NCBI RefSeq assembly: GCF_009725235.1
Contig: NZ_WJFC01000066.1
Location: forward strand, 1 to 61,260
Direction: 5' to 3'
Length of the DNA stretch: 61,260 nucleotides
DNA from: Scytonema sp. UIC 10036
GTDB taxonomy: Bacteria > Cyanobacteriota > Cyanobacteriia > Cyanobacteriales > Nostocaceae
The position numbers and the translations under genes were made by a program. How positions within the stretch are numbered: the stretch's first letter is position 1; every line of letters begins with the position of its first letter. Positions 8,019 to 16,571 of this stretch are shown piece after piece. Under the pieces are notes generated by a model. It saw only the letters and a list, made by a program, of their open reading frames with translations. It did not search any database and was not told the origin of the DNA.

Positions 8019-9062
8019 ATGCGAGTTCAGATTTATCATCTGATTGCGTTCCTTGTTGCTGCTGTAGTCGTTCTCTGGACTACACCTGATGTTAGAAACA
8101 TGGGCATCAAAAGCGGACGCTTGGATAGACCAAATGACCGAAAAGTTCATCAGCGCCCAATGGTACGGCTGGGGGGAGTTTCTATTTTCGCAGGTGCGAT
8201 CGCCTCCCTATTAATTGTCTGGCTTTTAGGTGGATTTGGAAATCTACCAACTGACAAAGAATGGCAAATTTGGGGAGTAGTTTTAGGCGGTGTAGGCTTT
8301 TTTATAATTGGCTTAGCAGACGATTTATTAAACCTATCGCCCATAACACGACTGTTGATGCAAATGGTTGTTGCAGCTGGTGCATGGAAAGCAGGCGTGA
8401 GTATAGATTTTTTGAGCATTCCTACAGGTGGAGTCATTCAACTTGGTTGGTTGAGTTTACCCATCACACTCCTATGGCTGGTAGGAATGGTAAATGCAAT
8501 TAACTGGATTGACGGTTTAGATGGATTAGCTGCTGGAGTATCGGGAATAGCAGCTTTGGTCATTCTCGTTGTTGCCTTGTTTATGCAGCAAACAGCAGCT
8601 GCGATTATAGCGGCTGCGATCGCTGGTGCTGCACTGGGATTTCTTCGTTATAACTTCAACCCCGCACAAATCTTTATGGGAGATGGCGGGGCTTATTTTA
8701 TGGGATTCACCCTAGCAGCAGTAAGCGTAGTTGGTCTAGTGAAAACTGCTGCTACTGCGGTATTATTGCCTTTTTTAATTTTAGCTGTACCAATTGTAGA
8801 TATGTCAGCAGTGATTTTGACACGACTTCGCCGGGGTCAATCACCTTTTACCGCAGATAAAAGTCATTTGCACCATCGATTGTTGCGGGCTGGGTTGTCC
8901 CACAGATTGACTGTTTTATTTATTTACTCTTTAACCCTATGGGTTGGAACTTTAGCATTAGCTCTTGCTGGTATCCCCAGTGGTATTATTTACACTTGTG
9001 CTACTACCTCGTTGCTCATTTATGCCACTTGGAAAGTATGGAGAATTTCTCGGCAAACTTAG
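8019..9062 (+). CDS. WecA/MraY-like undecaprenyl-phosphate sugar-1-phosphate transferase
   Basis: A 347-residue, strongly hydrophobic protein of glycosyltransferase family 4 (MraY_WecA). It moves a HexNAc-1-phosphate from a UDP-sugar to a polyprenyl phosphate at the inner membrane and starts envelope glycan synthesis. Family motifs include KVHQRPMVRLGG, GLADDLLNLSP with paired aspartates, NAINWIDGLDGLAAG, IFMGDGGAYFMGF and HLHHRLL, the last of which points to WecA/TagO rather than MraY. About ten membrane segments are evident. It lies between glyA and cinA on the plus strand. The substrate sugar is not determined. Confidence 0.92.
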   Translation: MRVQIYHLIAFLVAAVVVLWTTPDVRNMGIKSGRLDRPNDRKVHQRPMVRLGGVSIFAGAIASLLIVWLLGGFGNLPTDKEWQIWGVVLGGVGFFIIGLADDLLNLSPITRLLMQMVVAAGAWKAGVSIDFLSIPTGGVIQLGWLSLPITLLWLVGMVNAINWIDGLDGLAAGVSGIAALVILVVALFMQQTAAAIIAAAIAGAALGFLRYNFNPAQIFMGDGGAYFMGFTLAAVSVVGLVKTAATAVLLPFLILAVPIVDMSAVILTRLRRGQSPFTADKSHLHHRLLRAGLSHRLTVLFIYSLTLWVGTLALALAGIPSGIIYTCATTSLLIYATWKVWRISRQT

Positions 9063-9067
9063 TGGAA

Positions 9068-9152
9068 GGATAGTGGCTAATGGCTAATGGCTAATGGCTA
9101 ATGGCTAATAGCTAAGCACCTAACAACCAACAACTAACAACTAACAACTAAC
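9068..9152. repeat. Inverted pair of heptad arrays (GGCTAAT / AACTAAC)
   Basis: Five GGCTAAT-type units (about 9073-9108) are followed by AACAACC/AACTAAC units (about 9121-9152), just upstream of cinA. It has the same left-arm/right-arm polarity as the GGTTAGT/ACTAACC pairs elsewhere in the window. Confidence 0.75.
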
Positions 9153-9159
9153 CCCTATT

Positions 9160-10425
9160 ATGACTGCAGAAATTATTTGTGTTGGAACAGAACTGCTGTT
9201 GGGAGACATTATTAATAGTAATGCTCAATATTTGGCACAGCAGTTAGCTAAACTGGGTATACCCCACTACTATCAAACAGTTGTAGGAGATAACTCAGAG
9301 AGGTTAAAGCAGGTTATAGAAATTGCAACTCAAAGAGCACAAATTCTGATTTTCACAGGAGGTTTGGGTCCTACGCCTGATGATTTAACCTGCGAAACCA
9401 TTGCTGCTTTTTTTAATTCTCCTTTGGTGGAAAGTCCGGAGGTGATTGAAGAAATAACTCGGAAATACGCTCAACGCGGGCGGGTTATGACTCCTAGCAA
9501 TCGCAAGCAAGCTTTGATACCTAAAGGGGCAGAAATTTTACCTAATCCTACGGGTACGGCACCAGGTATTATTTGGCAACCCCGCACGGGGTTAACTATA
9601 TTGACTTTTCCCGGTGTACCCAGTGAAATGCAACGGATGTGGGAAGACACTGCCATACCTTACCTGAAGAGTCAGGGTTGGGGTCAAGAAATTATTTACA
9701 GTCGAATGTTAAGGTTTTGGGGTATTTCGGAATCAGCTTTGGCAGAAAAAGTTGGGGCTTATCTCAATTTACCAAACCCAACAGTCGCCCCTTATGCTGC
9801 TAAGGGGGAGGTTAAGTTAAGGGTTTCTGCTAAGGCTGCAACGGATGTCCAAGCACGAGAATTGATAGCGCCTGTTGAGCAACAAATTAAGGACATTGCG
9901 GGGTTGGATTATTACGGTGCTGATGATGATACCCTTGCTTCAGTTGTGGGAGAGTTATTGCGTAGCGCAGGGCAAACTCTTTCGGTTGCTGAATCGTGTA
10001 CTGGTGGTGGACTAGGGCAAATGTTGACAGAGATTTCTGGCAGTTCCGAGTACTTTTGGGGTGGAGTGATTTCTTACGATAACTCTGTTAAAGAGAGAAT
10101 TTTGGGTGTAAAGTCGGAAGATTTGGCAAAATTTGGGGCAGTCAGTTCTACTGTAGCTGAGCAAATGGCAGTAGGTGTGCGATCGCACCTTGCTACAACT
10201 TGGGGATTGAGTATTACAGGCATTGCAGGACCGACAGGCGGGACAGAAACCAAGCCTGTTGGTTTGGTCTATATCGGATTAGCGGGACTTAACAAGGAAG
10301 TAGAAAGCTTTGAGTATCGTTTTGGTGCAATGCGAGGTCGATCCTTAATCCGTCATATTAGCGCGTGTACTGCGTTGGATAACTTACGGCGCAAATTGTT
10401 ACGAATTTGCAGTAGCACTACTTAA
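9160..10425 (+). CDS. cinA: CinA-family protein (nicotinamide-nucleotide amidase / ADP-ribose pyrophosphatase type)
   Basis: A 421-residue two-domain protein. Residues about 1-170 form a MoCF/COG1058 domain (VGTELLLGDIINSNAQYL, GGLGPTPDDLT), and about 260-415 form the CinA C-terminal PncC amidase domain (SVAESCTGGGLGQ, with WGGVISYDNSVK). CinA proteins recycle pyridine nucleotides and are named from competence-inducible loci. The length is normal and the ATG follows the repeat array directly. The last residues (RICSSTT) end just before a degenerate 42-bp copy of an internal cinA segment, so the 3' end has been rearranged. Confidence 0.93.
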   Translation: MTAEIICVGTELLLGDIINSNAQYLAQQLAKLGIPHYYQTVVGDNSERLKQVIEIATQRAQILIFTGGLGPTPDDLTCETIAAFFNSPLVESPEVIEEITRKYAQRGRVMTPSNRKQALIPKGAEILPNPTGTAPGIIWQPRTGLTILTFPGVPSEMQRMWEDTAIPYLKSQGWGQEIIYSRMLRFWGISESALAEKVGAYLNLPNPTVAPYAAKGEVKLRVSAKAATDVQARELIAPVEQQIKDIAGLDYYGADDDTLASVVGELLRSAGQTLSVAESCTGGGLGQMLTEISGSSEYFWGGVISYDNSVKERILGVKSEDLAKFGAVSSTVAEQMAVGVRSHLATTWGLSITGIAGPTGGTETKPVGLVYIGLAGLNKEVESFEYRFGAMRGRSLIRHISACTALDNLRRKLLRICSSTT

Positions 10426-10557
10426 TGAGGAAGTAGAAAGTTTTGAGTCTCGTTTTGGTGCTTCAAATGAAGAATATTTCGCGTTGAAAAATAGATTAGA
10501 ACTAGTAAAGGAATTGTCAACAACAAAGCAAGATACCAAGGAATCCCTGCATATATA
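10420..10557 (+). pseudogene. Partial tandem duplicate of the cinA 3' region
   Basis: Bases 10420-10461 match cinA 10287-10328 at 38 of 42 positions (encoding LNKEVESFEYRFGA in cinA and LNEEVESFESRFGA in the copy). The frame continues without a start codon as an open reading of about 45 codons to TAA at about 10555. The rest (SNEEYFALKNRL...) is not cinA-like. I read it as the remnant of a tandem duplication or a recombination scar. Confidence 0.55.
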
Positions 10558-10685
10558 AAAGAGTTTACCCAAACATTGACTGTACTGCTAGCATACTCAT
10601 TAGCCTCTGAATATGTATCTTTAATAGTGATGATTGGTGCATGGGTTAATATTCGTACAATGTTGTCAAATGAACCCTTTAACAT
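10422..10685 (-). CDS. Possible small membrane protein
   Basis: An 87-residue minus-strand frame with one clear hydrophobic helix (IPWYLALLLTIPLLVLIYF, about residues 49-67) and a short basic tail. I do not recognise it. Its 3' end overlaps the duplicated cinA fragment, which reads on the other strand, so at least one of the two frames is fortuitous. There is no good Shine-Dalgarno sequence. It could be a real small protein or chance. Confidence 0.25.
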   Translation of the reverse strand: MLKGSFDNIVRILTHAPIITIKDTYSEANEYASSTVNVWVNSFIYAGIPWYLALLLTIPLLVLIYFSTRNILHLKHQNETQNFLLPH

Positions 10686-10874
10686 ATCTACCGCTTGGCT
10701 GTGCTGAAAACCCCGGCTCTTGCGTACTTAGCGTGCTAAAATTGTCGAAAAATAAGCTTAAAACTATTGCTGGGCTTAGCTTACAGCTATTATTAGTTTC
10801 AAAATGTTACTCCTTATTAAAATTGAAATTATAAGTGCCTGTAAGCCTTGTAAATACAAGCATACTTGTAGATT
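10686..10874. other. AT-rich spacer without a gene
   Basis: About 190 bases between the small frame and the truncated UbiA-family gene. It contains short mirror-like pieces (TGCTAAAATTGTC, GCTTAAAACTATTGC) but no recognisable gene. It probably contains the scar that removed the end of the UbiA-family gene. Confidence 0.3.
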
Positions 10875-11615
10875 TTAATGAAAATTTAGCATACTATGTA
10901 CGAAAGAACCGTAACGTTTGAGAACAGCACGAGGCTTTGTGCCTTTAATGCGAACTAACCGCAATTCTGCTTTTCGTTTCTCAATTGCCAAAAACAGTGC
11001 CAACATGGCAGTACAAAGCACAAACCATGATGATAAAGTAATGCTTGTGGCAGCAGCACCAGCGTATGCTCGTAGGATAAAGCCAGTGGCGATCGCACAA
11101 ATATCTAAAATGACCATTCGTTTGAGTCGCAAATTATAGGCAATTTGTAATACGGCATAAGCTGTGACGACCGCACCTAATGGTCGTGATTGCAACCAAG
11201 CAACTATCAGAGCACTACCTAACAGAACAAACGCCATCAGTGATGCTACTCGGAGACTCACTAATCCAGCAGCGATAGGACGCTTGCACTTAATAGGATG
11301 CTGACGGTCAGATTCAACATCTGCAATGTCATTCACTAAATAGAATCCACTGGAAACGCAGCAGAATAATACAAAAGATAATAGACTGCCCACAAGAGAG
11401 TGCATATTGATGCTGAAGGCGAACAATGGCGCGGCAAACACTACCAAGTTTTTTGTCCATTGTCGGGGTCGCAATGCAGTGATGTGCGCGGCCAATCGAC
11501 TCGAACCGGACGCTACACGCCTTTTGGCAATAGAAGTCTGTCGGGAGCCCATACGCTTCGGGTCACTGTAAATTGTCAATGTAAAATTTGCTTTACCTGT
11601 TATGTGAAAGCGCAT
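10875..11615 (-). pseudogene. UbiA-family prenyl(phosphoribosyl)transferase, 3'-truncated
   Basis: The reading frame matches the UbiA family branch that includes decaprenyl-phosphate phosphoribosyltransferase: LRPRQWTKNLVVFAAPLFAF, the Asp-rich NDIADVESDRQHPIKCKRPI, and YNLRLKRMVILDICAIATGFILRAYAGA. These enzymes are polytopic membrane proteins of about 290-320 residues. Here the frame stops at 246 residues shortly after KPRAVLKRYG, and the last membrane helices are absent. The final SFVHSMLNFH is not family-like. The catalytic Asp motif survives, but loss of the C-terminal helices probably destroys function. The gene ends next to the rearranged cinA tail, which suggests one local rearrangement. 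Confidence 0.65.
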
Positions 11616-11760
11616 AACAGGGATAAGTTAAAAGATACTTATAAATGCTATAGGCTTTTGTAAGATCCCTGATAAATTGAAAAGTAACTTTAACGAGCTT
11701 TTAAATATTTTCCCTAAAAAGCTTTTGGTCTTTACACATTTTTTATATTGTTACAAACAA

Positions 11761-11800
11761 AGGGAACAGGGAACAGAAAGTTATCTGTTCCCCGTTCCCT
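11761..11800. terminator. Hairpin with 16-bp arms (AGGGAACAGGGAACAG)
   Basis: AGGGAACAGGGAACAG pairs with CTGTTCCCCGTTCCCT with one mismatch across an eight-base loop. On the minus strand it follows the kinase gene and is succeeded by TTTGTTTG, so it could terminate that transcript. The arms are themselves tandem heptads. Confidence 0.5.
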
Positions 11801-11877
11801 TTGAATTCAGGATGCAAGAACTGGAGAAAGTCGTAGGGGGACGCTGTAGAGTCGCAAGCTTTAGCGAGCGGGAGAAG

Positions 11878-13635
11878 TCAAACATTTGCGCGTCGCAAAT
11901 TCCAAAGTAGTATCCCCCCACTTAAAAGTAAAATAATTACCCAAGCTAAGAAAGTATCGATTATCACTAAGTTTGTCAACAACACCCTGCTAAAAAGAGT
12001 AATAGCCCCACCAGTCAACAATCCCCACAACCAAGCCCTATTCACAACCCCCTGCAAAGCAACCCATTGGGACAATCCCAGCATGAAACCAAATGCGATA
12101 CGGCTAAGTAAGGTGTTGAGAAATAATTTGAGAATGAAGATACCAACCGGAACACTCAACACAAAGCCGACAAGATTGATCGAAAGCCACTTGAGCCAAA
12201 ACTTCCAACCTATGTGAGGGCGCGAACTTTGAGTGGAAGCAGAATAAGACGGTTGTACCTGAGGCGATTCAGCAGGAATTTCTTGACGATATTGAGGTGG
12301 AACAGGTGGTGGGTAAGACTCTGGTTGTTGGGGATTGCTGGAGGGGGGTCGCCGTGTTGGGGGTAGTGGTTGTTGTGGTGAAACATACGGAGGCGATGAA
12401 TGTTGATTTGGTACATATCCTACTGGGTACTGCTTGAGGGATATTGCTGATACTTGAAATTCCATTTGCCCCAACCGCAAAATAGTACCTTTATGAAGTA
12501 AGGCTTCTCCTGTTATTAAAAATTGTCCATCGATCGCTGGTGGATTGTTCTGATTCATTGGACGCAAATAGAAACACCTGTGGTGAGTCTTAAAAAAGAT
12601 TTCTACGTGCAGTCTTGATACTGTTGGTTCTGACACAACTAGGTCACACACAGCCGGATCGCGTCCAATGCGAAAAACATCAGACTGTTTGGTGGGTTGA
12701 TTTTCGAGAATTGTTTGAGTTCTGATTTGCCCGTCTTCAAACCACTCCAAAGTTAGTTCGTGTAATCCTGTTGTCCGCGTGGGAATGAGAGTCGGTGAGA
12801 TATTTTGGGAAAAATTTTGTTGGTATTGCAGTGCTTGCAGTGCTTCCTCTGCAGACTGATACCTCTGTCGGAAATCATAACGCACCATTTTATCTAAAAT
12901 ATCTGCCAATGCTGGGCTGACTTGTGCGTGCTGACGCCAGGAAATTTCTCCTGTATCGGGATCTTCAGTGAGTTTATGGGGCATGATTCCTGTCAAGGCT
13001 TGGATACCTATCATTCCTACAGCGTAAATGTCACTGCTTAATTTAGGGCTGCCTTTGGTTTGTTCGCTAGGCATATAGCCGACAGTACCAATAACCACTG
13101 TTGGCGTTGTATGTCCTTGAAGATTGACTTGAGTGACAGTTATTTCTTTGACAGCACCAAAGTCAATCAAAACAATTTTGCCATCTTGGCTGCGTCTCAT
13201 TAAGTTTGCTGGTTTAATATCACGATGGATAATTTGACGCTGATGGACAAAAGCAAGGGGTTCAAGGATGCCTTTTAGCAGGTTAATAACATCTGATTCG
13301 CTGAAATAGTTACCAGAACTTAGTTCTGCACTTAAGGATTGACCGTCAATAAACTCTTGAACCAGGAAGAATTCTTCATTTTCCTCAAAATAAGCCAGAA
13401 GCCTGGGAATTTGGTCGTGATTACCCAGTTGCTGTAACACTTGTGCTTCTGAAGCAAACAAGCGTCTTGCTATCTGCAAAGTGTTGGGGTCACTAGATGT
13501 GGGTTTCAATTGCTTGACAACACATTGAGGATTTCCTGGCAGTTTAGTATCATCTGCAAGGTAAGTTTGACCAAAACCTCCAGCACTTAAAACTTGCTTA
13601 ATTTGATAACGCCTATCTAATATTTCCCCCAACAT
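11878..13635 (-). CDS. Membrane-anchored Ser/Thr protein kinase with FHA domain
   Basis: A 585-residue Hanks-type kinase. The catalytic domain spans about 8-270, with the Gly loop SAGGFGQTY, ATP lysine K41 (VVKQLK), HRDIKPANL (Asp139) and DFG (158-160), so all key residues are present. An FHA phosphothreonine-binding domain follows at about 320-395 (FRIGRDPAVCDLVVSEPTVSRLHVE). A Pro/Gln-rich linker then leads to about 110 residues of hydrophobic C-terminal segments. This order places the kinase and FHA domain in the cytoplasm. The FHA domain may bind the kinase itself or phosphorylated clients. No substrate gene is adjacent. A hairpin after the stop codon is a candidate terminator. Confidence 0.92.
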   Translation of the reverse strand: MLGEILDRRYQIKQVLSAGGFGQTYLADDTKLPGNPQCVVKQLKPTSSDPNTLQIARRLFASEAQVLQQLGNHDQIPRLLAYFEENEEFFLVQEFIDGQSLSAELSSGNYFSESDVINLLKGILEPLAFVHQRQIIHRDIKPANLMRRSQDGKIVLIDFGAVKEITVTQVNLQGHTTPTVVIGTVGYMPSEQTKGSPKLSSDIYAVGMIGIQALTGIMPHKLTEDPDTGEISWRQHAQVSPALADILDKMVRYDFRQRYQSAEEALQALQYQQNFSQNISPTLIPTRTTGLHELTLEWFEDGQIRTQTILENQPTKQSDVFRIGRDPAVCDLVVSEPTVSRLHVEIFFKTHHRCFYLRPMNQNNPPAIDGQFLITGEALLHKGTILRLGQMEFQVSAISLKQYPVGYVPNQHSSPPYVSPQQPLPPTRRPPSSNPQQPESYPPPVPPQYRQEIPAESPQVQPSYSASTQSSRPHIGWKFWLKWLSINLVGFVLSVPVGIFILKLFLNTLLSRIAFGFMLGLSQWVALQGVVNRAWLWGLLTGGAITLFSRVLLTNLVIIDTFLAWVIILLLSGGILLWNLRRANV

Positions 13636-13679
13636 ACTCCTGCCAAAGGTTTTTGGTAATTATGCTACCACAGTAATTA

Positions 13680-13728
13680 GTGACAAGTGACCAGTGACCA
13701 ATGACCAATGACCAATGACCAATGACCA
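13680..13728. repeat. Heptad array GTGACCA/ATGACCA
   Basis: About seven units of GTGACCA then ATGACCA, in the divergent promoter region of the kinase and HlyD genes. As in the array at 3035, the variants are grouped in blocks. Confidence 0.85.
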
Positions 13729-13803
13729 ATTCCCTACTTTTGATATATTGACTGCTGTCTCAAATACCACTATTCCTAAATTCGTTGCCTTAATCGGGGT
13801 CGT

Positions 13804-14829
13804 ATGGAAAGTTTCAATTCTTCACAACAGACTCAGTCCGGTACAGCTTTAGAGGAACAAACAAGTCTCGTCCCACCGGACTCAAGTACCGATGCTCAAC
13901 CCGCATCACCCTCTCGTCGTCATCTGCTACCTAAAGTTCTACTGGGGACGTTGTTATTTGCAGGGGCGGTGGCTGCTGGAATTTTTACATACCAGTGGTG
14001 GCAGTACAGTCAAAAATATCAGCAAACCGATAATGCTTATGTCAGTGCTAATGTTCATCCCGTCACATCTCGTGTATCGGGTATAGTGACCCAAGTGACA
14101 GTTAACGATAATCAAGTGGTATCGCCGGGAACTGTATTGGTGAAGATCGATCCCCGCGAGTATCAAGCATCTTTGATACAGGCAAAAGCATCTCTAGAAT
14201 TAGCTAAACAACAAGCAGCATTGGCACAAGAAAATGTCAAACTGATTGCGGATAATAATTATGTACCGTTACCCGTACCTATAAATAGTAACGCCCCATC
14301 GCAGCCGCAAGCTCTTAATCGGCAAAGGGATATCAATCAGCAACAATACAAAACAGCATTGGCTGCGATCGCACAAAAAGAAGCAGATCTGAAAAAAGCA
14401 CAGCTTCATCTCTCCTATACCAACATAACTGCCCTAGTAGCTGGTAAAGTTGCTCAAAAAAACGTCCAAGTAGGACAGCAAGTACAAGCAGGACAAACTC
14501 TCATTACAGTCGTACAACCAAATCCTTGGATTGTAGCGAATTTTAAAGAAACCCAGTTAGAAAAAATACAACCAGGTCAAAAAGCAGATATTAGAATGAT
14601 TGCTTTTCCCGGTAAGACATTTCGAGGTACGGTAGATAGTATGTCTCCCACTTCTTTTGGTAAAGTTGCTCCGTTTAGAGGAGAAAATACGACAGGTGAC
14701 ACCACAAGGAGTTCAAACGAGCAAAGAATTCCTGTAAAAATTCTATTTGAGCCTCAAAGTCTTCAAGGTTATGAGGCTAAAATGACTCCAGGGCTGTCGG
14801 CTGTTGTCACAATAGATACGAAAAAATAG
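13804..14829 (+). CDS. HlyD/EmrA-family membrane fusion protein
   Basis: A 341-residue periplasmic adaptor of the HlyD/EmrA type. It links an inner-membrane exporter to an outer-membrane channel. A cytoplasmic Ser/Pro-rich N-terminus is followed by a membrane anchor (LLPKVLLGTLLFAGAVAAGIF, about 42-62). Then come QQTDNAYVSANVHPVTSRVSG, VKIDPREYQASL (biotinyl-lipoyl half), a helical hairpin rich in Ala/Gln, and the second lipoyl half VAGKVAQKNVQVGQQVQAGQ. No cognate EmrB-type or ABC exporter lies next to it, so the partner must be encoded elsewhere. Confidence 0.9.
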   Translation: MESFNSSQQTQSGTALEEQTSLVPPDSSTDAQPASPSRRHLLPKVLLGTLLFAGAVAAGIFTYQWWQYSQKYQQTDNAYVSANVHPVTSRVSGIVTQVTVNDNQVVSPGTVLVKIDPREYQASLIQAKASLELAKQQAALAQENVKLIADNNYVPLPVPINSNAPSQPQALNRQRDINQQQYKTALAAIAQKEADLKKAQLHLSYTNITALVAGKVAQKNVQVGQQVQAGQTLITVVQPNPWIVANFKETQLEKIQPGQKADIRMIAFPGKTFRGTVDSMSPTSFGKVAPFRGENTTGDTTRSSNEQRIPVKILFEPQSLQGYEAKMTPGLSAVVTIDTKK

Positions 14830-14879
14830 TTTGCTATCTATTCTAGTAGTCCACCACATTAATTCTGAGGGGCTGTCAC

Positions 14880-14927
14880 CTCGTTCCCAGCCTCAGGCTG
14901 GGAATGCCTTACTTGAGGCTCCGCCTC
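14880..14927. repeat. Palindromic element CTCGTTCCCAGC..., copy 2
   Basis: CTCGTTCCCAGCCTCAGGCTGGGAATG followed eight bases later by the second palindrome GAGGCTCCGCCTC. The same two-part structure occurs at 21511 and 45446. Confidence 0.85.
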
Positions 14928-15249
14928 CCGTGTTGATTTATCAAGCTCTGCTGCTTGCACTAACTTCTGTAGCTTCGGCAACTTCTAAAAGTTATTAACG
15001 CTACAGATAAGGATGAGGGTGAGTTCCTTAAGGCGATCGATTCAGTAGCTGCGATCGCGAAAACTTGTGATGTGGGGCGATGGCAGGGGTCAATTCCAAA
15101 GAATTTTTCCGTGCTAGAACCCTTGAATATTAAAGATCCCAGGTCTTTCCATCAGAATAATCAATCACCAGAGACTTGCTGTATTCTTCACGATTTGTTA
15201 CAAAAGTACAAAGAACTTCTAGGACTTCAACTCACCTACACGTACACAA
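14928..15249 (+). other. Intergenic region with an unidentified open frame
   Basis: Beyond the palindromic element, one plus-strand frame stays open from about 14970 to 15293 (it includes VINATDKDEGEFLKAIDSVAAIAKTCDVGRW written here in part: KAIDSVAAIAKTCDVGRW). It has no good start until an ATG at 15072 and overlaps the start of the DUF2993 gene. It could be a decayed gene. I do not recognise it and do not call it. Confidence 0.25.
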
Positions 15250-16044
15250 ATGCTAGGCGGACTTACAGGTTTAACAGATCCCAAAGGCACTGACTGGGGT
15301 GAGCGTATGCTCAACACCGTCGCTAGCCAAACGATTCGCCACCTGTTTACTAAGAGCGAGTCAGTAGAAGTCTTTGTCCGTTGCTATCCCTCCAGCAAAT
15401 TGTTACAAGGCAGCATTGACAGCTTCAAAATGAGCGGTCGCGGTTTGGTTATTCGCAAAGACTTTGGCGTTGAAGAAATGTCTTTTGAGACTGATGCTGT
15501 CGCTATTGACTTTAGCTCCGTTTTAAGCGGTAAATTAAGTCTCAAACAACCAACTCAAGCTATTGCTCAAGTTGTCTTATCAGAAACAGGTATTAACCAA
15601 GCTTTTAAAGCAGAATTGGTGACAAGGGGTTTAATGAACCTTACCGTACCAGCATTAACTGCATTATCGGATGGTAAGCCAGTTTCGTTTCCGGAAATTC
15701 AAGTGCAGCTCTTACCTGAAAATCGATTGCGGATTTTTGCCAAAGCGGATTTAGGCAACGGGGAACCTATACCCTTACACATGGTTGTGACTGTCGCGGT
15801 TGAACGGCGTCGTCGTATTTCTTTTAAGAACCCTATAGTAGAACTCGAGCAAATACCGGAAGCTCAAAAGGAAATCTCAAAAACTCTCAGCCTAGCACTA
15901 GTTGAAATTTTAGATAATATGGTCGATTTGGATCGCTTTGACCTTGATGGAGTTAAAATGCGTCTGAATCGATTGGAAACTGAAGGTCAACGGTTAATTT
16001 TTAGCGGTTATGCTGAAATTGAGCGCATCCCACAAAAAGGATAA
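15250..16044 (+). CDS. DUF2993 domain protein
   Basis: A 264-residue protein consistent with DUF2993, whose actinobacterial member LmeA is a lipid-associated mannan factor. In cyanobacteria the family is widespread and uncharacterised. There is no signal peptide. The central part is beta-rich and alternating (VEVFVRCYPSSKLLQGSIDSF in part: SSKLLQGSIDSFKMSGRGLV), with a later RRRRISFKNPIVEL and a Asp-rich MVDLDRFDLDGVKMRL. I use the ATG at 15250. Proteins of this kind may bind lipids through a TULIP-like fold, which is a fold-level inference only. Confidence 0.75.
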   Translation: MLGGLTGLTDPKGTDWGERMLNTVASQTIRHLFTKSESVEVFVRCYPSSKLLQGSIDSFKMSGRGLVIRKDFGVEEMSFETDAVAIDFSSVLSGKLSLKQPTQAIAQVVLSETGINQAFKAELVTRGLMNLTVPALTALSDGKPVSFPEIQVQLLPENRLRIFAKADLGNGEPIPLHMVVTVAVERRRRISFKNPIVELEQIPEAQKEISKTLSLALVEILDNMVDLDRFDLDGVKMRLNRLETEGQRLIFSGYAEIERIPQKG

Positions 16045-16100
16045 AGTATGAAGAGTGAAGGCTCAAAAATAAGTAAGTAGGGATAAATAATAATGACTGG

Positions 16101-16138
16101 TTTGTAGTTGCACCTTAGCGCTAAAGCGCAACTACGAA
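16101..16138. terminator. 38-bp near-perfect palindrome between convergent genes
   Basis: GTAGTTGC...TTAGCGCTAA...GCAACTAC forms a long stem with few mismatches between the 3' ends of the DUF2993 and DUF2795 genes. Position and symmetry suggest a bidirectional terminator, or a dispersed palindromic repeat used as one. Confidence 0.6.
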
Positions 16139-16165
16139 CCTAATCAACAAGCTACATGATTTTAT

Positions 16166-16360
16166 TTATACAATGTCGCCTACTGCTTCGCTAACATCAG
16201 TAGGTGCTTGATACTCTTGGTCTGGGATTTGTTGCAATACAGAAATAGCATTGTCATCAGCACCGTTCTGCTGGGCGCGTTTAATTAATTCTTCCTTGTT
16301 AGCAGGATAGTCAACGCCTTTTAAGTGTTTTTGCAGTTGGATTGGATTGAGTTTAGCCAT
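16166..16360 (-). CDS. DUF2795 domain protein
   Basis: A 64-residue protein: MAKLNPIQLQKHLKGVDYPANKEELIKRAQQNGADDNAI and onwards fits DUF2795, a small helical domain in which the conserved LKGVDYPA..EEL..A..NGA pattern is evident. Function is unknown. The family is often discussed as a possible nucleic-acid-binding or stress-related domain without firm evidence. The ATG at 16360 is preceded by AGAGGTGG-like bases, a reasonable ribosome site. Confidence 0.8.
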   Translation of the reverse strand: MAKLNPIQLQKHLKGVDYPANKEELIKRAQQNGADDNAISVLQQIPDQEYQAPTDVSEAVGDIV

Positions 16361-16571
16361 TGTTATCCACCTCTAAAGAACATTTCTATCTTTACAAGCG
16401 GATATATTGACTACATCTACCAAAGAGTTACAGATAAGTACTCACTAGTTCATCCAACGGGCTGATGAACTTCATTAATTGTAGATAACTTAAATTTCTA
16501 AGACCCATACCAAGTGGAGTCGCAAAAATCTTAAAATAAACTAAATGTATATACCTATGTAACAAATATTT

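Noticed and set aside
11677..11910. 77-residue plus-strand ORF after the UbiA-family relic
   Set aside because: It contains the GGGAACAG hairpin and overlaps the end of the kinase gene. No start signal or protein-like composition.
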